Positions 8,375 through 16,430 of a stretch of 64,000 nucleotides of DNA are shown here, piece by piece. The DNA comes from Colwellia sp. GTDB lineage: Bacteria; Pseudomonadota; Gammaproteobacteria; Enterobacterales; Alteromonadaceae. Location of the stretch: contig NVWU01000006.1 in assembly GCA_002733765.1 (NCBI GenBank), positions 208,451 to 272,450 of the forward strand, given 5' to 3'. The notes under the pieces are model-generated. The model was not told where the DNA came from and searched no databases. It was given only the letters and a program-made list of their open reading frames with translations. Every line of letters starts with the position of its first letter. Position 1 is the stretch's first letter. The position numbers and the translations under genes are program-made.

Positions 8375-9811
8375 TTATTTAGACGTAACAACACGGTTTT
8401 TTCCTGTTCTTTTTGCTTGGTACAAAGCATCGTCAGCTCGTTTGAATAGTGACGTAGCATCTTCATTATCTATTGCCTGAGTCACGCCTAAACTAACCGT
8501 TACTTTCTGTTTAGCGTGTTTAAGTAAACTAGTGCTGTTTTCAATGTTTTTTCTTAACTGTTCAGCAATTAATTGAGCACCTTCAATCGGTGTATCAATT
8601 AATAAAATAATAAACTCTTCACCACCCCAGCGTGCAATAAAGTCGGTATGTCTTATCGTTGATTTTAATGTAGTCGCGATATTAATTAAGACATGATCAC
8701 CCACATCATGGCCTTGCATATCATTGATCATTTTAAAGTCATCAACATCAACAAAAATAAGTGACAAAGGTTTATGGTGGCGTGCTTTAAGTGAAATAAA
8801 GTGCTCTAGTTGGCTATAAAATGTTCGTCTATTAGGTAAGTCTGTCAGGGTATCATTACTGGCGAGATAATTGAGTTTACTGTGAATGTTTTTTACATAT
8901 AAAAGAACTATTGTGGTAATAAGTAAGGTGATTAGTAAGGAGATTAGGAGATTAAAATAAAACGCATCTCTAACAGATTGAGTAAAGTTGTCCACTTTAG
9001 CTTCTACCAGTAAATAAAGATCTAACTCTACAATGTACTTTGTCGTTAATAAATACGATTCGCCTGATTGAGTATACTCAAATAACTGTCTTTCTTTACT
9101 GGTTATATCAGGTATTAATTTTTTTAATTCTGGCAGATCACTAAGCTGTTTAAGCTCATTTACTCCGTGCTCAGCAATAAGAACTTTACCTGATTCATTA
9201 ATAAAAAAAACATTAAAGTTATAACGTTGACGAAAATATTTGAGCATATCATTAATGTAAGATGTTTTTAATCCAATACCTGTTGCGCCAATCATGTGAA
9301 ATTCATCATCATATATTTTATGATTAATAAACATGATTAAGGATTGCCCCATAAACTTGTTGTAATCAATATTAATTTCACTCATTTCAGGGTTATCTTT
9401 AAAATTAAAGTACCAAGCGTTGTTTTTATCATTCAAGGATATTTTTTCTAACAGTCCGTTGGATGTGTAATAGTTTTGACTTTTTTCTGATACAAGGAAA
9501 GTGGTAAACATCTGGTATTTATTTTTGATGGTATCTAAGTATTCGGTTATTTGCTTAACATCATTTTCTTCATGAGCAAGCCAGTCTTTCATGAAAGTAT
9601 CATGAGACATCATAGAGGAAATTAAATTGGGTTCTATGATCTGTTTTTGAATTTCAGTGTATATATTATCAATCGTTAACGGCAATGAACTATCTTTTAA
9701 CTGTTTTCGAGTTGAGTCCATCGATTCAACATAATTAATGAGCGTTAAGCTAGTTGATAAAGTAAAGAGTAATGCGGTAATAATAAAAACAATTCGATAA
9801 TCAAAGCGCAT
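8375..9811 (-). CDS. Membrane diguanylate cyclase with periplasmic sensor domain
   Basis: Makes cyclic di-GMP from two GTP, presumably in response to an external signal. The 478-aa protein has a transmembrane segment near residues 7-25 and a roughly 260-residue periplasmic part with Cache-like features (for example YYTSNGLLEKIS). A second transmembrane segment lies near 283-306, followed by a GGDEF domain. The active-site signature is GGEEF (near 395). An RxxD inhibitory site (RHTD) sits exactly five residues before it, so product inhibition is expected. An 11-bp inverted repeat lies just upstream of the start codon. No EAL or HD-GYP gene is adjacent. Confidence 0.92.
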   Translation of the reverse strand: MRFDYRIVFIITALLFTLSTSLTLINYVESMDSTRKQLKDSSLPLTIDNIYTEIQKQIIEPNLISSMMSHDTFMKDWLAHEENDVKQITEYLDTIKNKYQMFTTFLVSEKSQNYYTSNGLLEKISLNDKNNAWYFNFKDNPEMSEINIDYNKFMGQSLIMFINHKIYDDEFHMIGATGIGLKTSYINDMLKYFRQRYNFNVFFINESGKVLIAEHGVNELKQLSDLPELKKLIPDITSKERQLFEYTQSGESYLLTTKYIVELDLYLLVEAKVDNFTQSVRDAFYFNLLISLLITLLITTIVLLYVKNIHSKLNYLASNDTLTDLPNRRTFYSQLEHFISLKARHHKPLSLIFVDVDDFKMINDMQGHDVGDHVLINIATTLKSTIRHTDFIARWGGEEFIILLIDTPIEGAQLIAEQLRKNIENSTSLLKHAKQKVTVSLGVTQAIDNEDATSLFKRADDALYQAKRTGKNRVVTSK

Positions 9812-9826
9812 AAGTACTCTATTTTT

Positions 9827-9861
9827 TATATTGTTAATTGCCTAGTTATATTAACAATATA
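9827..9861. promoter_or_regulatory. Perfect 11-bp inverted repeat upstream of the diguanylate cyclase
   Basis: TATATTGTTAA (9827-9837) and TTAACAATATA (9851-9861) are separated by 13 bp, 16 bp upstream of the ATG at 9811. It could be an operator or a stem in the 5' leader. It would place a regulator or RNA fold over the promoter or leader of this gene. Confidence 0.4.
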
Positions 9862-10003
9862 AAAGAATTCAGCGAAAATTAAAAGGCTAGGCAAGGCATT
9901 GATTGAAAAGAATAGTTATTCTTTATTATCTATATCAATAACGCAGCATAAAATGTTTCTAAACCAGCCCTACGGGGATGTCTGAGTAAATCATACTATT
10001 CGT

Positions 10004-10044
10004 TGCATCTATTTTTAAGGGAATTACCCTTAATAAAAAGATGC
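10004..10044. repeat. Long imperfect hairpin in the spacer between two GGDEF genes
   Basis: GCATCTATTTTTAAGGG pairs with a downstream copy (CCCTTAATAAAAAGATGC) with one bulge. It sits in the 345-bp spacer between the two cyclase genes. The decamer CCTGAAACTC occurs twice a little further on (near 10070 and 10120). No terminal U-run follows, so a palindromic repeat unit or remnant is as likely as a terminator. Nothing else was found in this spacer. Confidence 0.4.
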
Positions 10045-10156
10045 GCCTTGATCATGAATCGCTCAGGGATCCTGAAACTCACATTTTGAAATATCATGGG
10101 GATATGCCTTTTAAACTCACCCTGAAACTCGAATGTTGAGCTGACTTAGGTATGCA

Positions 10157-11047
10157 CTAATTCACTACGGCTAACTGATAATTACCTTTACCACTATTTT
10201 TTACTTGATACAGTGCTGCATCAGCTTGTTTGATCATATCTTCAGATGTACACCCACTAGAAGATGATAGTGCAATACCAATGCTAATCCCTATCGTGAG
10301 GCTTTTATTATCAATAATAAAAGCTTCACGAAATTGTGCTAGAATTTTATTTACGAGTCTCTTTAAGGACTCTGTAGAAGAAATATTCTCTAATATGACA
10401 GAAAACTCATCACCACCAACTCTCGCAATTACATCACTTTTTCGAAAATTATTCTTTAATTTTTCAGCCACTTTTTTTAATAGTATGTCTCCCGTAGGGT
10501 GACCATAGCTATCGTTAATCTGTTTAAAACCATCTAAGTCCAGCATCAAAAATGCCAGGGTAAAGTTTTCTCTGTGCTGTCGTAAGAGCGAATGTTCCAG
10601 ACTTTTCATTAACGAATATCGATTATCTAACCCTGTTAAACTATCGGTTAATGCTAGCTGCTCAAGTGATTTTTCAGCTTTTTTTCGCTCAGTAATATCA
10701 AGTATTGAACCTACAATGCCAGCATTACATCCATCTTCAGTTTTAAAGTAAGCTTTATGAAACATAACATCATGAGTTGAACCATCAGCATAATTTACCT
10801 TAGTTTCATAAATTTGCGTACCTTTACTATCAAATAGTGCTTTATCTGCTTCGTAATAAATTTTAGCTAAGTTATCATCAAAAAGTTCAAAAACACTTTT
10901 ACCAATTAATTGATCACGTCTTAAGCCAATATATTCCTCAAAGGCTTTATTGCAACCTAAGTATCGACCTTCTGAATCTTTATAAAAAATAGGGGTTGGT
11001 GCCGCATTAATAACTGCTTGCAGAAAGCCATTATCACTATATATCAT
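10157..11047 (-). CDS. PAS-GGDEF diguanylate cyclase
   Basis: A soluble 296-aa enzyme for cyclic di-GMP synthesis. A PAS domain (about residues 8-120, starting FLQAVINAAPTPIFYKDSEG) is followed by a PAC-type end (GIVGSILDITERKKAEKSLE) and a GGDEF domain from about residue 130. The catalytic motif is GGDEF near 211, with the product-inhibition RxxD (RKSD) five residues before it. It has no membrane segment. Its neighbour is another diguanylate cyclase on the same strand, but the 345-bp spacer argues against one transcript. Confidence 0.92.
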   Translation of the reverse strand: MIYSDNGFLQAVINAAPTPIFYKDSEGRYLGCNKAFEEYIGLRRDQLIGKSVFELFDDNLAKIYYEADKALFDSKGTQIYETKVNYADGSTHDVMFHKAYFKTEDGCNAGIVGSILDITERKKAEKSLEQLALTDSLTGLDNRYSLMKSLEHSLLRQHRENFTLAFLMLDLDGFKQINDSYGHPTGDILLKKVAEKLKNNFRKSDVIARVGGDEFSVILENISSTESLKRLVNKILAQFREAFIIDNKSLTIGISIGIALSSSSGCTSEDMIKQADAALYQVKNSGKGNYQLAVVN

Positions 11048-11467
11048 GAAAGTATCTCATTATTTTGAATAAACTATTATTGAATTGACAAAGCTAATTT
11101 AGGTTGATGGATAAGCATCAGTCCAATGTGCAGAATTTTGACGATTAATATTAACTGATAACGTTGATTTTAATACATCAAGCCGTTCAAACTAATCGCT
11201 GTAAAAACTATTCCTGACACAGGCTGAAGAAAAGTAATATCCCTGCCGATAAAGACATCCTGATTCAAGGAGTAGCTTCATTTATTTATCTGTTTCAATA
11301 CCTTCGGTTATTTCAATAAAAATATTCTTCCCTGATAACTGATTTATATAGCTAACCCCGATTATTCCGCCAGTGGAATTGAACTAAGCCAAGTATTTAG
11401 GCACATATAATATGCCTAAACAGACAAGCGGTATGATGTTATAGCATTACAACGCAGCAATTTATAG
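11048..11467. other. Intergenic region, 420 bp, possible decayed coding trace
   Basis: No complete gene. On the minus strand a 33-codon frame without a start (11282-11383) reads GGIIGVSYINQLSGKNIFIE and onward to a stop. It looks more protein-like than chance and may be the tail of a lost sensor-type gene. The rest is AT-rich spacer. A small dyad (TAGGCACATATAATATGCCTA) lies near 11398-11418, close to the PhnA stop codon. Confidence 0.3.
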
Positions 11468-12037
11468 CTATGCTTTTTTCAAGTAAGCCGCAACCAAAAC
11501 AATGCGCGTTCCGTTTACCTTACCTTCAATGTGATCTGGGTTGTCAGTTAAGGAAATACCACGTACCATCGTGCCTTGCTTCGCAGTAAAGTTAGCACCT
11601 TTGACTTTTAAGTCTTTGATCAAAGTAACATTATCACCATCTTGTAAGTTTGCACCATTACTATCTCTGGTTGGGCCATTAGTTTGTTCTGCTGCGATGC
11701 CCTGCTCCGCCCAAGTTCTTACGTCATCTTCTAGATAAATTATTTCTAGTGCATCTTGCGCCCAACTCTCTGTTGAGAGTTTATGCAACATACGATACGA
11801 GATTACTTGCACAGCAGGCTCTTGATTCCACATACTATCATTTAAACAACGCCAATGATTTACCTCTAACTCACTATTACCTTCAATTTGAGATTGACAA
11901 TTTTGGCAAATATAAACACATTGCTGCGCGCTTAAGTCGCTTGTTGGCGGTACAGGAAATACCGATAAACTATTGGTTGCTGTGCAAAGTTCACAGCTGT
12001 TATTACTGCGTTGTTGTAATGCTTGTTCGGTTGCCAT
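11468..12037 (-). CDS. phnA: PhnA-family zinc-ribbon protein
   Basis: A 189-aa cytosolic protein of the PhnA/YjdM family. The N-terminal zinc ribbon shows CELC near residue 15 and CQNC near 48. The conserved PhnA C-terminal domain contains GANLQDGDNVTLIKDLKVKG and the GTMVRGISL and VNGTRIVL segments. Despite the historical phosphonate name, YjdM-type PhnA is not part of the C-P lyase, and its role is unsettled. It stands alone here, with no phosphonate genes nearby, so no phosphonate function should be assumed. Confidence 0.88.
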   Translation of the reverse strand: MATEQALQQRSNNSCELCTATNSLSVFPVPPTSDLSAQQCVYICQNCQSQIEGNSELEVNHWRCLNDSMWNQEPAVQVISYRMLHKLSTESWAQDALEIIYLEDDVRTWAEQGIAAEQTNGPTRDSNGANLQDGDNVTLIKDLKVKGANFTAKQGTMVRGISLTDNPDHIEGKVNGTRIVLVAAYLKKA

Positions 12038-12601
12038 GATTATTCCTAATTAAAAACAAAACTTGCCTATGGTGATCAATCAAGAAAGTATTCGAAGATG
12101 ATGTTATCAATAAGATCCTGACTAAAGTGCATAAGCACGAAAAAATACAAGTAAATTGTAATAACACGATTATAACATGCTATTTATCCTCAATAAATGC
12201 CCTATAATCGCTAATATATAGACAAGTTATCACTTCAATGATGGAAAATCAGTATCTACTTGATTGGTACTCTTGGTACTGCTTTTGTTACAGCATAATT
12301 AAACTTTAAATTTGGCATAGATAAAGATATTGCGATGCAGGTAGTTGCTATTAGGTTTATGATTAGCGTAATACAAGATTCAGCTAAAACTGCACTTAAT
12401 AGCTCTACTGATGTGGTATTTTCAGCAACAGCTTCGCTGTCATTTAGCGAAATAAACATTAAGTGATGAATTTAATAACTTACTTCTTTTTCTACTGAAA
12501 TATAAATAATATTTCCAAGTAACAGCAATGCTAGGCTAAGGTTAACTAAATAAAAGTACACTATGTAAAGCGCTGTATACAAAAGAAAATTTAGGAAAAA
12601 G
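12038..12601. other. Intergenic region upstream of the second PEP-CTERM gene
   Basis: A non-coding AT-rich stretch. A 67-codon minus-strand frame (12256-12459) was judged to be chance. TGTAAAGCGCTGTATACA at 12564-12581 partly resembles the reverse complement of the putative activator motif at 12602 and may be a second half-site. The remaining spacer to 12832 contains the sigma-54 element and leader. Confidence 0.4.
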
Positions 12602-12618
12602 TGTCAGTAATATTTACA
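12602..12618 (+). promoter_or_regulatory. Candidate activator-binding motif, second copy
   Basis: TGTCAGTAATATTTACA, 62 bp upstream of the -24 GG. It shares TGTCNGN5TTTACA with the motif upstream of the first PEP-CTERM gene at almost the same distance. The TGT/ACA ends give it weak dyad symmetry, as in many activator sites. Confidence 0.42.
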
Positions 12619-12679
12619 TTTATTTATTACTTTTTTTTCTGTTTTTTTTATATCAATAAAAAACAACAACTTAGCGATC

Positions 12680-12694
12680 TGGCACATAATTTGC
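12680..12694 (+). promoter_or_regulatory. Sigma-54 promoter of the second PEP-CTERM gene
   Basis: TGGCAC-ATAAT-TTGC is a complete match to the sigma-54 consensus TGGCAC-N5-TTGC, with correct GG-to-GC spacing. The start point would be near 12706, leaving a leader of about 127 nt before the ATG at 12833. Established work ties exosortase/PEP-CTERM gene sets to the PrsK/PrsR two-component system and RpoN; that regulator is not visible here. Confidence 0.7.
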
Positions 12695-12832
12695 CTTTAA
12701 GCATGTAGTTTGGTTTTATTTGAAATAGTAAATTGATATGCTATTGAATAATAGCAAATAAATAAACAATGAACTCTAACTGATAGTGATTCTTCAAGAA
12801 TTACATCTTAACAATATAAATATGGATATAAA

Positions 12833-13519
12833 ATGAAAAAAATACTAACTACAGCCTTATTATTAGCAGCAAGCTCAACAGCATTTGCTGGTATAATAAC
12901 CGTAGAAAAAGAAGCATTCTTTGGTGTTCAAGGTTCAGTAATTGATACGACTATCGGTTTTGGCTTACATGAAACAGTTACTATTGATGCTTTTGATGCC
13001 CTGCTAGGCACCTTAACTGGTGTTGATATTAAAGTATTTGCTCAAATTGATTCTACTGGTCATTCTACTAACACTTCTGGTTTAGCTGGTCAAAGTCAAT
13101 ATAACTTTTTATTAACAAGTGATTGGGACGTAACTTCAAGTGTAGATTCTTACGTGTTCCACGATTCAGGCCTCTTATTTAGTGAATTTGATGGAAATCA
13201 TGAAGTTAATGAAGTTTTTGATTTCGGTCAACTTACTAGTTTTCAACAAGGTACTCTTACTGCTTCTGATATTTCTATGTTCTTAAATGATGTTGACTTT
13301 ACATTTAACGTTACCGCTGCAAGCTCTTTCATTAATGTGACTTCTGGTGGTAGTGCTGTATTTGAAAACGTCATAGATTCTGCTTCATGGGGCAGAGTTG
13401 AAGTAACTTATACATATGATGATATTGTTACTTCAGTTCCAGAGCCTACTTCTTTAGCTATTTTAGGTTTAGGCCTTGCTGGTTTTGCATTAAGCCGTAA
13501 AACTAAAAAATCAACTTAA
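12833..13519 (+). CDS. PEP-CTERM sorting domain protein
   Basis: A 228-aa exported protein. It begins with a short basic N-terminus (MKKILTT) and a hydrophobic core ending AFA, a typical signal peptide. The C-terminus has VPEPTS near residue 203, a Gly/Leu-rich membrane segment (LAILGLGLAGFALS) and RKTKK. The mature domain is rich in Asp, Ser and Thr and probably all-beta, with no recognised enzyme motif. It would be a substrate for an exosortase encoded elsewhere. A convincing sigma-54 promoter lies upstream and a terminator downstream, so it is a single-gene transcript. The family of the mature domain is unknown to me. Confidence 0.9.
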   Translation: MKKILTTALLLAASSTAFAGIITVEKEAFFGVQGSVIDTTIGFGLHETVTIDAFDALLGTLTGVDIKVFAQIDSTGHSTNTSGLAGQSQYNFLLTSDWDVTSSVDSYVFHDSGLLFSEFDGNHEVNEVFDFGQLTSFQQGTLTASDISMFLNDVDFTFNVTAASSFINVTSGGSAVFENVIDSASWGRVEVTYTYDDIVTSVPEPTSLAILGLGLAGFALSRKTKKST

Positions 13520-13577
13520 TATTAGTTAAACTAACATTAAGCTAGTGTTTTCTATTTAGTTATTAGGGGAACATTTC

Positions 13578-13607
13578 AAAAGCATCATTATTTCATGGTG
13601 CTTTTTT
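13578..13607 (+). terminator. Rho-independent terminator of the PEP-CTERM gene
   Basis: AAAAGCATCA and TGGTGCTTTT form a 10-bp stem with one G-U pair around an 8-nt loop, ending in six T on the plus strand, about 60 bp after the stop codon. Confidence 0.8.
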
Positions 13608-13700
13608 ATGCCTAAAATTTGATATTTGATAAGAAGCATAGGAAATAAAGAGACATTAACGCTTTAGCATCTTATTTTCTATAATACTTTGATTATTGTT

Positions 13701-13874
13701 TTAAGGTTTTACTACAAGCTCTTCAGATATTTCAACGTACACAGAATTGTCATTAATTTTGTTCTTTTCAATTAATGCTCGTGGCCTATCTGTGTGGGCT
13801 TCAATATGTAAATTGATGCATGTGAGGTTTTCTAAAAAATCATCTAATAGAAAAATAATTAACTGATGAAGTGA
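13701..13874 (-). pseudogene. Start-less open frame beyond tilS, possible gene remnant
   Basis: A 58-codon minus-strand frame bounded by stops has no ATG, GTG or TTG start. Its product is protein-like, with segments such as LLDDFLENLTCINLHIEAHT and VYVEISEELVVKP. It starts just beyond the tilS stop codon. I do not recognise a family. It may be the C-terminal relic of a deleted gene, or chance. Confidence 0.3.
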
Positions 13875-13916
13875 TTAGTTGATCGCTAACATATACTCAG
13901 CAATAAGTAGTATTAT

Positions 13917-15299
13917 TTAATGATCCCAAGTAATAGTAATACTTGGGTCACTTTCATTCGGTGAAAAGGCTTGGCAAACAAAGTGACCGATTGCGGCAAC
14001 CAATACTTCATCGTAATAAAGAAAAGGAATACGCTTACGCTGCCATAGCGGAATATTGAGCTCTTGTAATATTTTTTTCAAGCTGCGTGAATGATTACGA
14101 TAATCAGGTAAACAAGTAGGATTACTATGACAAAAACGAAGCGTTACTTTTTGTGCTTTAGTAGGTAAAGCTATTTTTTGACATGAATTAGATGCCTCAA
14201 CAGACTGATTTTTGGAAAAAGTGAGCTTACCTAAACCGTCAGGTAGTTCAATGACTTCTGCCATAACAGTAGTGTATTGATCAACACAATAAATATTCCT
14301 TTGCCAGTCACTTATATCTACAAAGTTAGCTGTTAAATACAAAGCACCTTTATAACGACGTAAGTAATTATTCGCTACTTTAACGGCAGGGTTTTTATCT
14401 TGATTGGCGAATAGCTGTTGGTAAACTTGTGCTAGTTGTTCCGTGCTTGGCATTAAATAGTTATATTGCGATAAAAAATAGCGTACTAAATTATTAAAAC
14501 GCGCTGATGAAAGTTTACTTAACTCACTAACGGATAAACACTGTTCACTTAACTGACAAATAGCTAAGTCTTGTTCAGCCAGTTCATTCAACAATAACTG
14601 CCCTTCTAAACAATGGCTGCTACTGCGGTTGATGGTTTGCACAATACTAGGCCATCGTTCACTAAGTAATGGCATTATTTTTTGACGAATAAAATTACGA
14701 TCAAACCGGGTGTCGCTATTCGATTCATCTTCAACCCAATCAAGCTGTTGAGTTTTCGCGTAATAAATAATTTCGGCGCGTGAAATATTAAGCAGTGGGC
14801 GTATAAAAATGTCTTTACCCTGCTTAGTTTCTGTTGCCATAGCCGATAAACCTTTTAAGCCAGAGCCTCTTTTAAGCGCAAGTAAAAACGTTTCAGCCTG
14901 ATCATCACGATGATGGCCAGTAATAATTAACGATTGCTCGTTATAAAGGGATTGTAAGGCTTGATACCTTGCTTCTCGTGCTAAAGCTTCTAATGATTGT
15001 TGCACTTGTGCTTGCACATTAACTTGGCATGCTACAAAGGGTAAATGGAGCTTTTGGCATGCTTGTTCTGCAAAGTTTTGCCACCTACTCGCATTTTCAC
15101 TTAAGCCGTGATTAACATGACAGACGGTAATAAGATTAGGAATTTTTTTTGCATGCTTTAGTTTGGCTAACGCATGCAACAATACTTGTGAGTCAACACC
15201 ACCACTGTAGGCAATCACCAGCGGTGTTACTGGGTGTTTACTAATAGCGCGATAAAGCGCCAATTCAATGGGATGCATGATCAATGAGGTAAATAACAA
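13917..15299 (-). CDS. tilS: tRNA(Ile)-lysidine synthase
   Basis: Attaches lysine to C34 of the CAU-anticodon isoleucine tRNA, changing both codon reading (AUA) and charging identity; an essential cytosolic enzyme. The PP-loop ATP pyrophosphatase motif SGGVDS is at residues 32-37. ITGHHRDDQAETFLLALKRG follows, then the conserved DESNSDTRFDRNFIR segment near 200. At 460 aa it has the full TilS length including the C-terminal domain. A start at Met8 is also possible. It lies just downstream of accA on the same strand, a common gammaproteobacterial arrangement. Confidence 0.95.
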   Translation of the reverse strand: MLFTSLIMHPIELALYRAISKHPVTPLVIAYSGGVDSQVLLHALAKLKHAKKIPNLITVCHVNHGLSENASRWQNFAEQACQKLHLPFVACQVNVQAQVQQSLEALAREARYQALQSLYNEQSLIITGHHRDDQAETFLLALKRGSGLKGLSAMATETKQGKDIFIRPLLNISRAEIIYYAKTQQLDWVEDESNSDTRFDRNFIRQKIMPLLSERWPSIVQTINRSSSHCLEGQLLLNELAEQDLAICQLSEQCLSVSELSKLSSARFNNLVRYFLSQYNYLMPSTEQLAQVYQQLFANQDKNPAVKVANNYLRRYKGALYLTANFVDISDWQRNIYCVDQYTTVMAEVIELPDGLGKLTFSKNQSVEASNSCQKIALPTKAQKVTLRFCHSNPTCLPDYRNHSRSLKKILQELNIPLWQRKRIPFLYYDEVLVAAIGHFVCQAFSPNESDPSITITWDH

Positions 15300-15360
15300 A
15301 TGAAGCGGTCAAAAAAGCGAGTGTCGAAATGATTAAACTCGTTACTCGCCACTAAAAAAG

Positions 15361-16317
15361 TTAACAATAACCAAATGACATTAACTTGTCATAACGTTTA
15401 TCAATTAATTCGTCTTTCGATAAATTTTCTAATGCTGCTAAATCAACTTTTAATGCTTCTTTAAGCATGGCCGCCATTTGATCCATATCGCGATGCGCAC
15501 CACCTAGAGGCTCTTCAATAATACTATCGATTAATTCTAACTCTTTAATACGCTCTGCTGTAATACCCATAGCGGCTGCTGCTGTAGGTGCTTTTTCTGC
15601 AGTTTTCCATAAAATTGAGGCACAACCTTCTGGTGAAATTACTGAATACGTTGAATATTGCAGCATATTTACTTTATCGCCAACACCAATCGCTAAAGCG
15701 CCACCTGAGCCGCCCTCACCAATAACGGTACAAATGATAGGTACTGACAAACGTGCCATCACTTTTAAGTTACGAGCTATTGCTTCACTTTGTCCACGTT
15801 CTTCAGCGCCTACACCTGGATAAGCACCTGGAGTGTCGATAAAAGTAATTATCGGCATATTAAAACGCTCTGCCATTTCCATTAACCGTAAAGCTTTACG
15901 ATATCCTTCAGGGCGCGGCATACCAAAATTACGTTTTACTTTTTCAGCGGTAGAACGGCCTTTTTGATGACCAATAATCATTACAGGCTTACCATCTAAA
16001 CGCGCAGTACCACCGACAATAGCATTATCATTCGCATAAGCTCGATCACCCGCTAATTCATCAAACTCAGTAAAAATACGTGGTATATAATCAAGCGTAT
16101 AAGGACGTTGTGGATGACGAGCTACTCGTGCAGTTTGCCAAGGATCTAAGTTAGCGAATACTTTCTTAGTTTGTTCTTTATTTTTCTCACGTAATTGTGT
16201 TATTTGATCTTCTAAATCGAGATCAAGCTCTTGACCGGTATTTACCAACTCAAGCTCTTCTATTTTTGCATTAAGTTCAGCAATAGGTTGTTCAAAATCT
16301 AAAAAATTTAATGACAT
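15361..16317 (-). CDS. accA: Acetyl-CoA carboxylase carboxyltransferase subunit alpha
   Basis: The alpha half of the carboxyltransferase that moves CO2 from biotin to acetyl-CoA, the first committed step of fatty acid synthesis; it works with AccD. I choose the ATG at 16315-16317 ([18 protein letters not shown]), which gives 318 aa, the normal length. The longer open frame to 16386 adds 23 atypical residues. AGAGAAA lies just upstream of the chosen start. Conserved segments include [36 protein letters not shown] and [15 protein letters not shown] (oxyanion and CoA-binding region). It follows dnaE on the same strand. Confidence 0.96.
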   Translation of the reverse strand: MSLNFLDFEQPIAELNAKIEELELVNTGQELDLDLEDQITQLREKNKEQTKKVFANLDPWQTARVARHPQRPYTLDYIPRIFTEFDELAGDRAYANDNAIVGGTARLDGKPVMIIGHQKGRSTAEKVKRNFGMPRPEGYRKALRLMEMAERFNMPIITFIDTPGAYPGVGAEERGQSEAIARNLKVMARLSVPIICTVIGEGGSGGALAIGVGDKVNMLQYSTYSVISPEGCASILWKTAEKAPTAAAAMGITAERIKELELIDSIIEEPLGGAHRDMDQMAAMLKEALKVDLAALENLSKDELIDKRYDKLMSFGYC

Positions 16318-16430
16318 ATGTTTCTCTGTACCTAAAAAGTGTACCAAAATTTGTACGTGCTTTACTTTAGTTATTAGTACAAACACTAATAACTGTTAAT
16401 TGGTTATAATAATTAGCGATTTTAATTCAA

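Noticed and set aside
12256..12459. 67-codon minus-strand frame as a gene
   Set aside because: No ribosome binding site, odd composition and no known similarity; best read as chance in AT-rich spacer.
16318..16386. Longer N-terminus for AccA
   Set aside because: The added 23 residues are absent from the family and the internal ATG has a suitable position and upstream purine stretch.
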